A DNA stretch of 64,000 bases from Duganella sp. sic0402 (GTDB taxonomy: Bacteria; Pseudomonadota; Gammaproteobacteria; Burkholderiales; Burkholderiaceae_D), in NCBI RefSeq assembly GCF_019219065.1, contig NZ_JAHUWK010000006.1:186001-250000 (forward strand), written 5' to 3'. The notes under the pieces are model-generated. The model made no database searches and was not told the DNA's origin. It saw nothing but the letters and a program-made list of their open reading frames with translations. Every line of letters starts with the position of its first letter. Position 1 is the first letter of the stretch. Positions 1-8,691 of this stretch are shown here, one piece after another. The translations under genes and the position numbers were made by a program.

Positions 1-418
1 GGTGTTGCCGATACTTGAGCATCGTCCGGCGAAATTGGTGATCGCCAACCGCACTGTGGCCAAGGCGGAAGAACTGGTTGAACAATTTGCCGCACTGGGC
101 GGCGAGGGCGTGGTGTCTGCCTGCGGCTTCGATGGCATCGAAGGCGAGTACGACATTATCATCAACGGCACGGCGGCCAGCCTGAGTGCGGAGCTGCCGC
201 CGATTTCGCCGTCGGTATTCGCACCAGGATCTTTAGCTTTGGACATGATGTACGCAGCTACCCCCACAGTATTCTTGCAGTTCGCCGGCCAGCATGGCGC
301 ACAGTTGCGTGACGGCCTGGGCATGCTGGTCGAGCAGGCGGCCGAAGCGTTCAATCTGTGGCGCGGCGTGCAGCCTGCCACCGGCGAAGTGCTGCAGCAG
401 CTGCGCGCCAAGCTATGA
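1..418 (+). CDS. aroE: Shikimate dehydrogenase, C-terminal half (5' end outside window)
   Basis: Reduces 3-dehydroshikimate to shikimate with NADPH in the cytosolic pathway to aromatic amino acids. Only about the last 138 residues are present; the reading frame is open from base 2 and the true start lies upstream of the window. The visible part has the NADP-binding IANRT segment, the INGTAAS segment equivalent to the family NxTxxS motif, and the closing [14 protein letters not shown] motif that ends the family's substrate domain. Its stop codon overlaps the start of mtgA (ATGA), which indicates co-translation. A GTG at base 2 is an internal codon, not a start. Assignment is secure from the C-terminal motifs. 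Confidence 0.93.
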   Translation, partial: VLPILEHRPAKLVIANRTVAKAEELVEQFAALGGEGVVSACGFDGIEGEYDIIINGTAASLSAELPPISPSVFAPGSLALDMMYAATPTVFLQFAGQHGAQLRDGLGMLVEQAAEAFNLWRGVQPATGEVLQQLRAKL

Positions 419-1128
419 GCAAATCATCCGGCAAATCGGGGAAATGGCGCTGGGTGAAGTGGATCTTCATCCTGCCGGTCCTGCTGTTCCTGGTGGTGCA
501 GCTGTATTTCTTCGTGCAGATCTGGTGGTGGGTGGGGCATAACCCGTCGATGACCAGCTTTATGCGCCAGCAGCAGGCGGCCATCCAGGAGAAGAATCCG
601 AAGGCGAATATCCAGCAGATGTGGGTGCCGTACAAGCGCATCTCCAGCAATCTGAAGCGGGCCATCATCGCTTCCGAGGATGCCAACTTCTCCGAGCACG
701 AGGGGGTGGACTGGGAAGCCATGCAGAAGGCCTACGAGAAAAACAACAAGAAGAAAAAAGTGGTGTCGGGCGGTTCCACCATCACCCAGCAGCTGGCCAA
801 GAATCTGTTCCTGTCCGGCTCGCGCAGCTATCTGCGCAAGGGCCAGGAGCTGATCATCACCTATATGCTGGAAACCCTGATGGACAAGGAGCGCATTTTC
901 GAGATCTACCTGAACGTGGTGGAGTTCGGCACCGGCACCTTTGGCGCCGAGGCGGCGGCGCGGCATTACTACGGCGTCAGCGCGGCCAACCTGAGCGCGA
1001 TGCAGGCGGCCAAGCTGGCGGTGATGCTGCCCAATCCCCGCTATTTCGACAAACACCGCGATTCCAACTATCTGGCCCGCCGCACCGGCGTCATTTTGCG
1101 CCGCATGAACTCGGCCGATCTACCTTAA
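415..1128 (+). CDS. mtgA: Monofunctional peptidoglycan glycosyltransferase
   Basis: Polymerises lipid II into glycan strands at the periplasmic face of the inner membrane (family GT51). The 237-residue protein has one N-terminal membrane anchor (about residues 14-38), then the GT51 motifs: the catalytic-glutamate segment [11 protein letters not shown] (Glu88), [27 protein letters not shown], and [20 protein letters not shown]. There is no transpeptidase domain, so it is the monofunctional form rather than a class A PBP. I chose the ATG at 415 because it overlaps the aroE stop as ATGA; an in-frame start 19 codons upstream would run deep into aroE. The aroE-mtgA pair is common in proteobacteria. 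Confidence 0.95.
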   Translation: MSKSSGKSGKWRWVKWIFILPVLLFLVVQLYFFVQIWWWVGHNPSMTSFMRQQQAAIQEKNPKANIQQMWVPYKRISSNLKRAIIASEDANFSEHEGVDWEAMQKAYEKNNKKKKVVSGGSTITQQLAKNLFLSGSRSYLRKGQELIITYMLETLMDKERIFEIYLNVVEFGTGTFGAEAAARHYYGVSAANLSAMQAAKLAVMLPNPRYFDKHRDSNYLARRTGVILRRMNSADLP

Positions 1129-1177
1129 ACCGGGCTTTGCGGGTACACTTGCGCTGTTTCCAAAGGTGCGTTTACCC

Positions 1178-2143
1178 ATGATTAATGTTTTCGTTCTCCA
1201 GAATGGCCGTCTCAACCAGGTTCCTATCGACACGCGCGAAGACCTGGTCAAGGTTGAGCCTGTCTGGGTGGACCTGACCGATCCGACCGATGAGGAGCGC
1301 GCCTGGGTGCGCACCATCTACGGCGTGATTCTGCCGGGCGAGGACGAAGTCAAGGACATCGAGGCGTCGGCCCGCTATTACGAAGCGGAAAACGGCGACC
1401 TGCACCTGCGCACCGACTTCCTGCTGGAAGAAGAGGACGGCCCGTCGCGCATCGTGACGGTGGCGTTTATCCTGGCGCGCAAGATCCTGTTCTCGGTGCA
1501 CACCGACGACCTGCCGGTGTTCCGCCTGGTGCGGATGCGCGCGCGTTCGCGTCCGGGATCGATCGCCGACTACATGGACGTGCTGCTGGACCTGTACGCC
1601 ACCGATGCCGAGTATTCGGCGGATGCGCTGGAGGGCATTTACCAGCAGCTGGAAGAGGTCAGCGGCCGGGTGCTGCAGGAAACCTTCACCGACCAGGACG
1701 CGGCCGCCGCGCTGAACGCCATCGCCCACGAGGAAGACTTGAACGGCCGCATCCGCCGCAACATGATGGACACGCGCCGCGCGGTCAGCTTCCTGATGCG
1801 CGGCCGCCTGCTGAATTCGGAGCAGTTTGAAGAGGCGCGCCAGATTCTGCGCGATATCGAATCGCTGGACGGCCACACCTCCTTCCTGTTCGATAAGATC
1901 AACTTCCTGATGGACGCCACGGTCGGCTTCATCAACATTAACCAGAACAAGATCATCAAGATCTTCTCGGTGGCCTCGGTCGCCTTCCTGCCGCCGACGC
2001 TGATCGCCTCGATCTACGGCATGAACTTCAAGTGGCTGCCGGAACTGGAGTGGCAGCTGGGCTACCCCTTCGCCATCGGCCTGATGCTGGCCAGCGCCAT
2101 CGCCCCCTTCCTGTATTTCCGCCATCGCGGCTGGCTCAAATAA
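1178..2143 (+). CDS. corA: CorA-type magnesium/cobalt transporter
   Basis: Inner-membrane pentameric channel for Mg2+ uptake. The 321-residue protein has the long soluble, helix-rich N-terminal funnel and two C-terminal transmembrane helices (about 259-279 and 292-312) separated by the diagnostic GMN motif at residues 281-283. The last residues are basic, as is usual in CorA. The ATG at 1178 is preferred to an in-frame GTG four codons earlier because AAAGG at 1162-1166 is well placed for it and would overlap the GTG. It lies 49 bases after mtgA with no obvious terminator between them. Confidence 0.94.
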   Translation: MINVFVLQNGRLNQVPIDTREDLVKVEPVWVDLTDPTDEERAWVRTIYGVILPGEDEVKDIEASARYYEAENGDLHLRTDFLLEEEDGPSRIVTVAFILARKILFSVHTDDLPVFRLVRMRARSRPGSIADYMDVLLDLYATDAEYSADALEGIYQQLEEVSGRVLQETFTDQDAAAALNAIAHEEDLNGRIRRNMMDTRRAVSFLMRGRLLNSEQFEEARQILRDIESLDGHTSFLFDKINFLMDATVGFININQNKIIKIFSVASVAFLPPTLIASIYGMNFKWLPELEWQLGYPFAIGLMLASAIAPFLYFRHRGWLK

Positions 2144-2170
2144 CAGCCAAACACAGTATTGCTTCTTAGG

Positions 2171-2205
2171 TAACTTTCACGACCGTAATGAAGTCGTGAA
2201 CGTTA
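2171..2205. promoter_or_regulatory. Imperfect inverted repeat upstream of the ABC importer
   Basis: Arms TTCACGAC (2176-2183) and GTCGTGAA (2193-2200) pair perfectly around a 9-base centre. After one mismatch the pairing continues with TAAC (2171-2174) and GTTA (2202-2205), giving 12 of 13 paired positions. It lies between corA and the ABC permease, about 87 bases before the permease start. No T-run follows, so an operator or a leader stem is more likely than an intrinsic terminator. The binding protein is unknown. Confidence 0.45.
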
Positions 2206-2291
2206 AGCTATTAGAATGGCGGTCGGCGTCGTCACGCTCCCTCCCTTCGCTCCACGCGGCCTCTCCTTGCCGCGCCAGAGAAAGACATACT

Positions 2292-4022
2292 ATGAACAAG
2301 AAACGGCAATTTTTCCCCCGCCAGGTGGTGGAAGCCGGCGGTAACCGCTGGGACTGGGCCCTGCTGCCCATCGTGCTGGCCATCTTCGTGCTGATGGCGT
2401 ATGGCAGCCAGCAGATGGCGCGCCCATATGAACTCGGCCAGGCGCTACCGCTGTCGCTCGACCCATCCAACCTGCCTTACTACTTGTTGCGCACCACGCT
2501 GCGGATGTTCATCGCCATGGCCGCCTCGGTGGTATTCAGCTGCGTGTTTGCCGCGCTGACCACCAAATACCGGCTGGCCGAAAAAGTGCTGGTGCCCTTG
2601 CTCGACATCCTGCAATCGATCCCGATTCTCGGCTTCCTGTCGATTACCGTGACGGCGTTTATCGCGCTCTTCCCCGGCAATCTGCTGGGCGTGGAGTGTG
2701 CCGCCATCTTCGCCATCTTTACCTCGCAGGCGTGGAATATGGCGTTCTCCGCTTATCAGGGCTTCCGCTCGGTGCCGGCTGAATTGTCGGAGGCTGCGCA
2801 GGTGTTCCAGTTGTCCGGCTGGCAGCGTTTCTGGCGGCTGGAACTGCCGTTCGCCATGCCCGGCCTGCTGTGGAATATGATGATGTCGATGTCGGGCGGC
2901 TGGTTCTTCGTGGTGGCCTCGGAGGCCATCATGGTGTCCAACCAGACCATCAAGCTGCCGGGCATGGGCTCCTACATCGCGCTGGCGATCGAGCAGAGCG
3001 ACCTGGGCGCGATTGGCTGGGCCATCTTTGCGATGCTGATCGCGGTGCTGCTGTACGACCAGCTGTTCTTCCGGCCGCTGCTGGCGTGGGCCGACAAATT
3101 CCGCTTCGAGGAAACCGGCGGCGATACCGCCCAGTCTTCATGGCTGCTGACCTGGCTGCGCCGCACCGAGCGCACGCAGCAACTGGTGGCCTGGTTTGCA
3201 CACCAGCTGTCGCGTTCCATCGCCGTGTTCCGGCTGTCGCACGATGGCACCTCGATCCGTGCGCGCAAGGACCAGCCATCGGTGGTGCCGCAGCGGGTGT
3301 GGGACGCGGTGATCGCGGCCGTGGTGTTCTATGCGCTGTGGAGCCTGATCCATTTCATCCGCACCGAAGTTGGCTGGAGCGAAGTGGCGCATGTGGCGAT
3401 GCTGGGCGTATACACCATGCTGCGGGTGGTGGTGTTGCTGGCGCTGGCGGCCGTCATCTGGGTGCCGGTCGGCATCTGGATCGGCATGAACCCTCGCTGG
3501 GCTTCCCGCACGCAGGCGGTGGCGCAGTTCCTGGCGGCGTTTCCGGCCAACCTGGTGTTCCCGGTGGCGGTGATTATCATCATGCGCTATCAGCTGAACC
3601 CGGACATCTGGCTGTCACCGCTGATGATACTCGGGACGCAGTGGTATCTGCTGTTTAACGTGATCGCCGGCGCCTCGACCATCCCCACCGAGTTGCGCCA
3701 CGCGGCCAAAAATTTCGGCCTGAGCGGCTGGCTGAAATGGCGCCGCTATCTGCTGCCGGCGATTTTCCCGAGCTTTGTCACCGGGGCGATCACCGCATCC
3801 GGCGGTTCGTGGAACGCCGCCATCGTCGCCGAATTTGTCAGCTGGGGACCGACCACGCTCAAGGCGCACGGCATCGGCAGCTATATCGCCGAGATGACCG
3901 CCAGCGGCGACTTCCCGCGCATTGCGCTGGGCATCGGCATCATGTGCATTTTCGTGATGGGCTTTAACCATTTCGTCTGGCGCCGTTTGTACACCATGGC
4001 CGAAAGCCGGCTGCATTTCTAG
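2292..4022 (+). CDS. ABC transporter permease, two fused permease domains (NitT/TauT type)
   Basis: Membrane component of an importer of the nitrate/sulfonate/taurine-like class. The 576-residue chain contains two binding-protein-dependent permease domains in tandem, each with an EAA loop that contacts the ATPase: ELSEAAQVFQLSGW in the first half and ELRHAAKNFGLSGW in the second. Each half has about five to six hydrophobic segments; a polar linker of roughly 90 residues joins them. The ATG at 2292 gives a normal cytoplasmic N-terminus (MNKKRQF) and has AGAGAAAGA just upstream; an upstream in-frame start adds 32 residues with no hydrophobic or family character. The ATPase gene follows 10 bases downstream. 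No periplasmic binding protein is adjacent, so the substrate cannot be read from context. Confidence 0.88.
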   Translation: MNKKRQFFPRQVVEAGGNRWDWALLPIVLAIFVLMAYGSQQMARPYELGQALPLSLDPSNLPYYLLRTTLRMFIAMAASVVFSCVFAALTTKYRLAEKVLVPLLDILQSIPILGFLSITVTAFIALFPGNLLGVECAAIFAIFTSQAWNMAFSAYQGFRSVPAELSEAAQVFQLSGWQRFWRLELPFAMPGLLWNMMMSMSGGWFFVVASEAIMVSNQTIKLPGMGSYIALAIEQSDLGAIGWAIFAMLIAVLLYDQLFFRPLLAWADKFRFEETGGDTAQSSWLLTWLRRTERTQQLVAWFAHQLSRSIAVFRLSHDGTSIRARKDQPSVVPQRVWDAVIAAVVFYALWSLIHFIRTEVGWSEVAHVAMLGVYTMLRVVVLLALAAVIWVPVGIWIGMNPRWASRTQAVAQFLAAFPANLVFPVAVIIIMRYQLNPDIWLSPLMILGTQWYLLFNVIAGASTIPTELRHAAKNFGLSGWLKWRRYLLPAIFPSFVTGAITASGGSWNAAIVAEFVSWGPTTLKAHGIGSYIAEMTASGDFPRIALGIGIMCIFVMGFNHFVWRRLYTMAESRLHF

Positions 4023-4032
4023 GAACAGAACC

Positions 4033-5343
4033 ATGAACACTCCTATCGTTGAACTGAAAGCCGTCGGCAAACATTTTCGTGGTGCGGACGGCTCCGCGCG
4101 CTCGGTGCTGGAAGGCGTCGACTTCACGCTGCGCGAAGGCGAGATCGTCGCGCTGCTGGGACAGTCCGGCTCCGGCAAATCGACCATGCTGCGCATCATG
4201 GCGGGGTTGATCCAGGCTGATGCAGGGCAGGTGCTGTATCGCGGCATGCCCTTGTACGGCACCGCGCGCGGCATCCGCATGGTGTTCCAGTCGTTTGCGC
4301 TGTTCCCGTGGCTGACGGTGCAGAAGAATGTGGAACTGGGTCTGGAGGCGCAGGGCATGGCGCCGGAGGAGCGCGCGCGCCGCGCTGAAAAAGTCATCGA
4401 CCTGATTGGCCTGTCGGGCTTCGAAGGCGCGCTGCCGCGCGAGTTGTCGGGCGGTATGCGGCAGCGGGTCGGCATCGCCCGCGCGCTGGTGATGGAGCCG
4501 GAAGTGCTGCTGATGGACGAGGCGTTTTCCGCACTGGATGTGCTGACTGGCGAGCGCCTGCGCGAAGAGATTCTGGAGCTGTGGCAGTCAGGCCAGATTC
4601 CGACCAAGGCGATTCTGGTGGTGTCGCACAATATCGAAGAAGCGGTGATGATGGCCGACCGGGTGCTGATCTTCGCCAGCGATCCGGGCCGGGTGCGCGC
4701 CGAGCTGCCGATTTCGCTGCCGCAGCCGCGCAAGGCGGAGAGCAACGAGGTGCGCCAGCTGATCGACAAGGTCTACGAACTGATGACGGCCAGTTCGCGC
4801 CGTGGTGGGTTGATCAGCGAGAAGGAGGTCAAGCTGCAATTGGGGGATCGTCTGCCGCAGGCGGGCATCGCGCACATGGAGGGGATTCTGGAGCTCCTGG
4901 CCGAGGAACCGTTCCACGGCCGTGCCGATTTGCCGAAGATCGCTGAAGAGACGGAGCTGACTGACGTCGAACTGCTGGAAGTGCTGAACGCGCTGATCCT
5001 GCTGGGATACGCCTATCTGACCAATGGCGACATCCTGATCACCGAGCTGGGGGCGCGCTATGTAAAAGCTGCCAACACCGAACGGCAGGAATTGTTCGGC
5101 AAGCAGTTGCTGGAGCATGTGCCGCTGATCGCCTACATCTGCCACGGACTACAGCAGGACAAGTCGGGTGACTTGCCGGAGGATCTGTTCCTCAAGCTGC
5201 TGCGCTTCACGCTCAGCGAAGAGGAGGCCGAGCGTGCCCTGCGCGTGGCGATCGAATGGGGCCGCTACGGCGACCTGTTCGAATACAACTTCAACACCGG
5301 GGTGATACAGCGCTCCGACGACGGCCTCCCGGAGGTGGCGTAG
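4033..5343 (+). CDS. ABC transporter ATP-binding protein with C-terminal AAA-associated domain
   Basis: Drives the permease encoded immediately upstream. Residues 1-240 form a standard ATPase: Walker A GQSGSGKST, Q-loop FQSFALFPW, signature LSGGMRQRVG, Walker B VLLMDEAFSALD and the switch histidine in VVSHNIEEA, all as in the nitrate/taurine/aliphatic-sulfonate group. About 190 further residues follow, a mostly helical region resembling the AAA-associated C-terminal domain (PF09821-like) known from some members of this group, whose function is unclear. At 436 residues it is much longer than the usual 250-270. Substrate is unknown; nitrate, sulfonate or bicarbonate labels in homologues are mostly inherited from similarity. 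Confidence 0.87.
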   Translation: MNTPIVELKAVGKHFRGADGSARSVLEGVDFTLREGEIVALLGQSGSGKSTMLRIMAGLIQADAGQVLYRGMPLYGTARGIRMVFQSFALFPWLTVQKNVELGLEAQGMAPEERARRAEKVIDLIGLSGFEGALPRELSGGMRQRVGIARALVMEPEVLLMDEAFSALDVLTGERLREEILELWQSGQIPTKAILVVSHNIEEAVMMADRVLIFASDPGRVRAELPISLPQPRKAESNEVRQLIDKVYELMTASSRRGGLISEKEVKLQLGDRLPQAGIAHMEGILELLAEEPFHGRADLPKIAEETELTDVELLEVLNALILLGYAYLTNGDILITELGARYVKAANTERQELFGKQLLEHVPLIAYICHGLQQDKSGDLPEDLFLKLLRFTLSEEEAERALRVAIEWGRYGDLFEYNFNTGVIQRSDDGLPEVA

Positions 5344-5360
5344 AGGTAAGGCATGCTTTA

Positions 5361-5382
5361 CCCCGCAAGGTGATCTGCGGGG
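5361..5382. terminator. Short GC hairpin between convergent genes
   Basis: CCCCGCA (5361-5367) pairs with TGCGGGG (5376-5382) around an 8-base loop, in the 52-base gap between the convergent ABC ATPase and hemL genes. The position suits a two-way terminator, but neither side carries a good T-run, so the call is tentative. Confidence 0.45.
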
Positions 5383-5395
5383 TTGGCGCCATCGC

Positions 5396-6688
5396 TCAGG
5401 CAGCCAGCGTTTTGAATACGCGGCGGGCGGCAGCGATGGTTTCGTCGATGACGGCGTCGCTGTGCTGCGCGGAGACGAAGCCGGCTTCGAAGGCGGCCGG
5501 CGCGAAGTACACGCCTTCGTCCAGCATCGCGTGGAAGAACACGTTGAAGCGCTCGCGGTTACCGGCCATCATTTCAGCGTAGTTGTTTGGCGGCGTCACG
5601 CTGAAGTACAGGCCGAACATGCCGCCCACGGAATCGGCGCAGAACGGGATGTTGGCTTCTTTGGCCGCAGCGGTCAGGCCGTCGGCCAGTCGCTTGGCGG
5701 TCGCGCCCAACTGCGCGTAGAAGCCCGGCTGCTGAATCAGCTTCAGCGTGGTCATGCCCGCCGCCACCGCCACCGGATTGCCCGACAGCGTGCCAGCCTG
5801 GTACACCGCGCCCACTGGCGACATTTTGCTCATCAACGCGGCGCTGCCGCCGAAGGCCGCTACCGGCAGGCCGCCGCCGATCACTTTGCCGAGCGCGGTC
5901 AGGTCCGGCTTGATGCCGTACAGTTCTTGCGCGCCGCCCAGCGCCACGCGGAAGCCGCACATCACTTCATCGAAGATCAGCACTGCACCATGTTTGGTGC
6001 ACAGCGCACGCAGCGCTTGCAGGAAGGCTGCCGACGCCTTGATCAGATTCATATTGCCAGCCACTGGCTCAACGATCACGCAGGCGATTTCATCGCCGAA
6101 GTTGGCGAACGCCTCTTCGATTTGCTGCACATTGTTATAGTCCAGCACCAGCGTGTGCTTGACGAAATCTTCCGGCACGCCGGCCGAGGTCGGATTGCCG
6201 AAGGTCAGCAGACCGCTGCCTGCTTTCACCAGCAGCGAATCGGCGTGGCCGTGGTAGCAGCCTTCGAATTTGACGATCTTGTCGCGGCCGGTGGCACCGC
6301 GTGCCAGGCGCAGCGCGCTCATGGTCGCCTCGGTGCCCGACGATACCAGGCGCACCTGCTCCAGTGACGGCACCAGCCGCACCAGTTCCTCGGCCATCTC
6401 GATTTCGCCTTCGGTCGGCGCGCCAAACGACAGGCCGCGCGTGGCGGCTTCCTGCACCGCCTTCACCACCTCCGGATGGGCGTGGCCGACAATCGCCGGG
6501 CCCCACGAGCCGATGTAGTCGATATAGCGCTTGCCGTCCGCGTCCCAGAAATACGGCCCTTCGGCGCGGGTGATGAAGCGCGGCGTGCCGCCCACCGAAC
6601 GGAAGGCGCGCACCGGCGAGTTGACGCCGCCCGGCGTGGTTTTCTGGGCGCGCTCAAACAGCTGGTCGTTCTTGGAAATCGTGGTCAT
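5396..6688 (-). CDS. hemL: Glutamate-1-semialdehyde 2,1-aminomutase
   Basis: PLP enzyme that converts glutamate-1-semialdehyde to 5-aminolevulinate in the C5 route to haem. The 430-residue protein has the family landmarks in order: [13 protein letters not shown] at the N-terminus, [16 protein letters not shown], the [10 protein letters not shown] segment, VIFDEV-like [10 protein letters not shown], and the PLP lysine (Lys268) in [10 protein letters not shown]. Length is normal. It is the second gene after thiD on the same strand with a 17-base gap, so the pair is probably one transcript. The convergent ABC ATPase lies beyond its stop, with a small hairpin between. Confidence 0.97.
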   Translation of the reverse strand: MTTISKNDQLFERAQKTTPGGVNSPVRAFRSVGGTPRFITRAEGPYFWDADGKRYIDYIGSWGPAIVGHAHPEVVKAVQEAATRGLSFGAPTEGEIEMAEELVRLVPSLEQVRLVSSGTEATMSALRLARGATGRDKIVKFEGCYHGHADSLLVKAGSGLLTFGNPTSAGVPEDFVKHTLVLDYNNVQQIEEAFANFGDEIACVIVEPVAGNMNLIKASAAFLQALRALCTKHGAVLIFDEVMCGFRVALGGAQELYGIKPDLTALGKVIGGGLPVAAFGGSAALMSKMSPVGAVYQAGTLSGNPVAVAAGMTTLKLIQQPGFYAQLGATAKRLADGLTAAAKEANIPFCADSVGGMFGLYFSVTPPNNYAEMMAGNRERFNVFFHAMLDEGVYFAPAAFEAGFVSAQHSDAVIDETIAAARRVFKTLAA

Positions 6689-6705
6689 GATGGCATCTTT
6701 CTTTG

Positions 6706-7584
6706 CTACTGCATGTCCGCTGCGGACTGCAAATGGAAAAAACGGTTGGGCACAAACTTGCCCATGCCGTAGCGCTGCGCGTGCGCCAGCGCGCCGACAG
6801 TGTACTCCTGTGCGGCCGCAGCTGCTTCTGGGACGTCGGCGCCGCGCGCCATGAAGGCGGTCAGCGCCGCCGACAGCGTGCCGCCGGCGCCGATAAACGG
6901 TCCGGCCAGATGCTGCCAGGCGTCGTGCAGGATCACGCCGTCGGCGCCGTACAGGGTGTTGGCCAGGGTGTTCGGCGCGGCCGCGTCGCCGGTCGCGCCG
7001 CCGGCCGGGGTGCCGGTTACCAGCACGAATTCGCAGCCCAGGGCCAGCAGATGCTCGACATCCGATTCCAGCGTGTCGGCGCCGTGGCCGTCAATGTTTT
7101 CGCCGCCTTCGCCGCCTTCGCGCCAGGTTTCGGCCAGCCGGCCCAGTTCCACCTGCGACAGCATCAGCAGGGTCGCCTGCGGCACCAGCAGCTGGCGGAT
7201 GGCGGTCAGCAGCTCTTCGGCGTCATCGTCGGGCAGCGCCGGCAGGCGCGAGCTGAAGGGATCGAGTATCAGCGGCGCATCCGGGTAGTCGGACAGGATT
7301 TCGGCGATTGCCGCCACTTGTTCGATATTGGTGATGGCGCCGACTTTGAAAGCGGCCATGGTCATGTCTTCCAGCACCACGCGGGCCTGGTCGGCTACCC
7401 AGTCAGGATCGATATCCTGCAGGTCTTCGACGCGCGCACTGTCGCTGATCAGCAACGCGGTGGTGGCCGCCAGCCCGGTGCAGGACAGCGCCGAGAAAAC
7501 TGCCAGGTCGGCCTGGACACCGGTGGCGCCGGCCGGATCGGCTGCGCCAAAGCTGAGAATGAGGGGAGAAGTTTGGTTTTGCAC
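6706..7584 (-). CDS. thiD: ThiD-like hydroxymethylpyrimidine (phosphate) kinase
   Basis: Ribokinase-fold protein of the family that phosphorylates HMP and HMP-phosphate for thiamine synthesis. The 292-residue protein keeps the overall ThiD pattern: an N-terminal [14 protein letters not shown] loop (family GSDPSGGAGIQAD), [25 protein letters not shown] and a C-terminal phosphate-binding loop before SAALTAF. That loop reads GAGGTLSAA where ThiD proteins usually have GTGCTLSAA, so the conserved cysteine is glycine at residue 235. An acidic, Gly-rich insert lies around residues 155-172. It precedes hemL on the same strand and diverges from the rubredoxin gene. The family is clear; full kinase activity is less certain. 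Confidence 0.82.
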   Translation of the reverse strand: MQNQTSPLILSFGAADPAGATGVQADLAVFSALSCTGLAATTALLISDSARVEDLQDIDPDWVADQARVVLEDMTMAAFKVGAITNIEQVAAIAEILSDYPDAPLILDPFSSRLPALPDDDAEELLTAIRQLLVPQATLLMLSQVELGRLAETWREGGEGGENIDGHGADTLESDVEHLLALGCEFVLVTGTPAGGATGDAAAPNTLANTLYGADGVILHDAWQHLAGPFIGAGGTLSAALTAFMARGADVPEAAAAAQEYTVGALAHAQRYGMGKFVPNRFFHLQSAADMQ

Positions 7585-7636
7585 GGCGGGTAGATTAAGA
7601 TACCTAATTCAGCATTTTACTTGAGGGTGGCAAAAC

Positions 7637-7828
7637 GTGAGTAGCAACGAAACAACGCAGGCTTTTCAGACCTGGATGTGCCTGATCTGCGGCTGGATCT
7701 ACGATGAGGAAGCCGGTCTGCCGGACGAAGGCATCGCTCCCGGCACCCGTTGGGCTGACGTTCCAATGAACTGGAGCTGCCCGGAGTGCGGCGCCCGCAA
7801 GGACGATTTCGAGATGGTAGCCATCTGA
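7637..7828 (+). CDS. Rubredoxin
   Basis: Small cytosolic one-electron carrier with a single iron held by four cysteines. The 63-residue protein shows both knuckles: MCLICGWIYDEEAG and SCPECGARKDDFEM, with the usual spacing and the conserved aromatic residues. It starts with GTG at 7637, supported by a GAGGGTGG ribosome-binding site seven bases upstream. It is divergent from thiD-hemL and 79 bases ahead of pilG. The redox partner (for example an alkane hydroxylase or a rubredoxin reductase) is not in the window. Confidence 0.95.
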   Translation: MSSNETTQAFQTWMCLICGWIYDEEAGLPDEGIAPGTRWADVPMNWSCPECGARKDDFEMVAI

Positions 7829-7907
7829 TCCCGTGGCCAGGCGGCACCGTCGCGCCAGCGAAAAGGCGGCGTATGCTATGGTGTAGGCTCATCTTAGCGG
7901 ATTGATT

Positions 7908-8303
7908 ATGACCTCCACGCCCCTGAAAATCATGGTGATCGACGATAGCAGCACTATCCGCCGCTCCGCCGAGATCTTCCTGAGCCAGGCCGGTTATGAG
8001 GTGGTGCTGGCCGAAGACGGCTTCGACGCGCTGGCCAAGATCAGCGACCACCATCCGGCGCTGGTCTTCTGCGACATCCTGATGCCGCGCCTGGACGGCT
8101 ACCAGACCTGCGCACTGATTAAAAAAAGTGCAAAATTCCACGCCACGCCGGTGCTGATGCTGTCCTCCAAGGACGGCTTGTTCGACCGCGCGCGCGGCAC
8201 CATGGTCGGGGCGGTGGCTTACCTGACCAAACCTTTTACCAAGGACAGCCTGCTGGCCGCAGTACGCGAGCATACCGGCGGCGCTGTCGCCTCACCAGAA
8301 TAG
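7908..8303 (+). CDS. pilG: Twitching-motility response regulator PilG (CheY-like)
   Basis: Single-domain receiver that in the Pil-Chp system takes phosphate from PilL/ChpA and promotes type IV pilus extension. The 131-residue protein has the acidic pocket (IDDSS, residues 11-15), phosphoacceptor Asp56 in FCDILMPRLDG, a conserved Thr/Ser switch in MLSSKDG and Lys108 in LTKPF. There is no output domain. The ATG at 7908 is used; a TTG two codons earlier is also possible but lies closer to the weak upstream signal. It is first in the pilG-pilH-pilI-pilJ-pilL cluster, which runs in one direction with gaps of 3-39 bases. Confidence 0.92.
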   Translation: MTSTPLKIMVIDDSSTIRRSAEIFLSQAGYEVVLAEDGFDALAKISDHHPALVFCDILMPRLDGYQTCALIKKSAKFHATPVLMLSSKDGLFDRARGTMVGAVAYLTKPFTKDSLLAAVREHTGGAVASPE

Positions 8304-8322
8304 CAAAGCCGCAGAGGGAAAT

Positions 8323-8688
8323 ATGGCCATACAAAGAATCCTGATCGTCGACGATTCGCCCACGGAACGCTACTACCTGAGCGATATCCTGTCGAAAAAC
8401 GGCTATAACGTGTCGGTGGCGGAAAGCGGCGAGGAAGCGCTGGCCAAGATCAAGCAAGAAAAGCCGCAGCTGATCCTGATGGATGTAGTGATGCCCGGCG
8501 CGAACGGTTTCCAGGTGACGCGCTCGATCGCGCGTGATCCGGAATTGAAGGACGTGCCGGTGATTATCTGCTCCAGCAAGAGCCAGGAGACGGACCGCAT
8601 CTGGGCGCTGCGCCAGGGCGCGCGCGACTATCTGGTAAAGCCGGTCGATCCGGGCCAGCTGCTGGACAAGATCGCAGCCCTCGGCTAA
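8323..8688 (+). CDS. pilH: Twitching-motility response regulator PilH (CheY-like)
   Basis: Second stand-alone receiver of the Pil-Chp pathway; in Pseudomonas it acts on pilus retraction or as a phosphate sink. The 121-residue protein has [12 protein letters not shown] at the N-terminus, phosphoacceptor Asp54 in [14 protein letters not shown] and Lys106 in [10 protein letters not shown]. The segment [22 protein letters not shown] is the PilH-type alpha4-beta5 region and separates it from PilG. An AGAGGGAA ribosome-binding site precedes the ATG. It sits 19 bases after pilG and 3 bases before pilI. Confidence 0.93.
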   Translation: MAIQRILIVDDSPTERYYLSDILSKNGYNVSVAESGEEALAKIKQEKPQLILMDVVMPGANGFQVTRSIARDPELKDVPVIICSSKSQETDRIWALRQGARDYLVKPVDPGQLLDKIAALG

Positions 8689-8691
8689 GGC

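Noticed and set aside
7585-7636. TPP riboswitch upstream of thiD
   Set aside because: Only 52 bases separate thiD from the rubredoxin gene, too short for the aptamer, and no THI-box sequence is visible.
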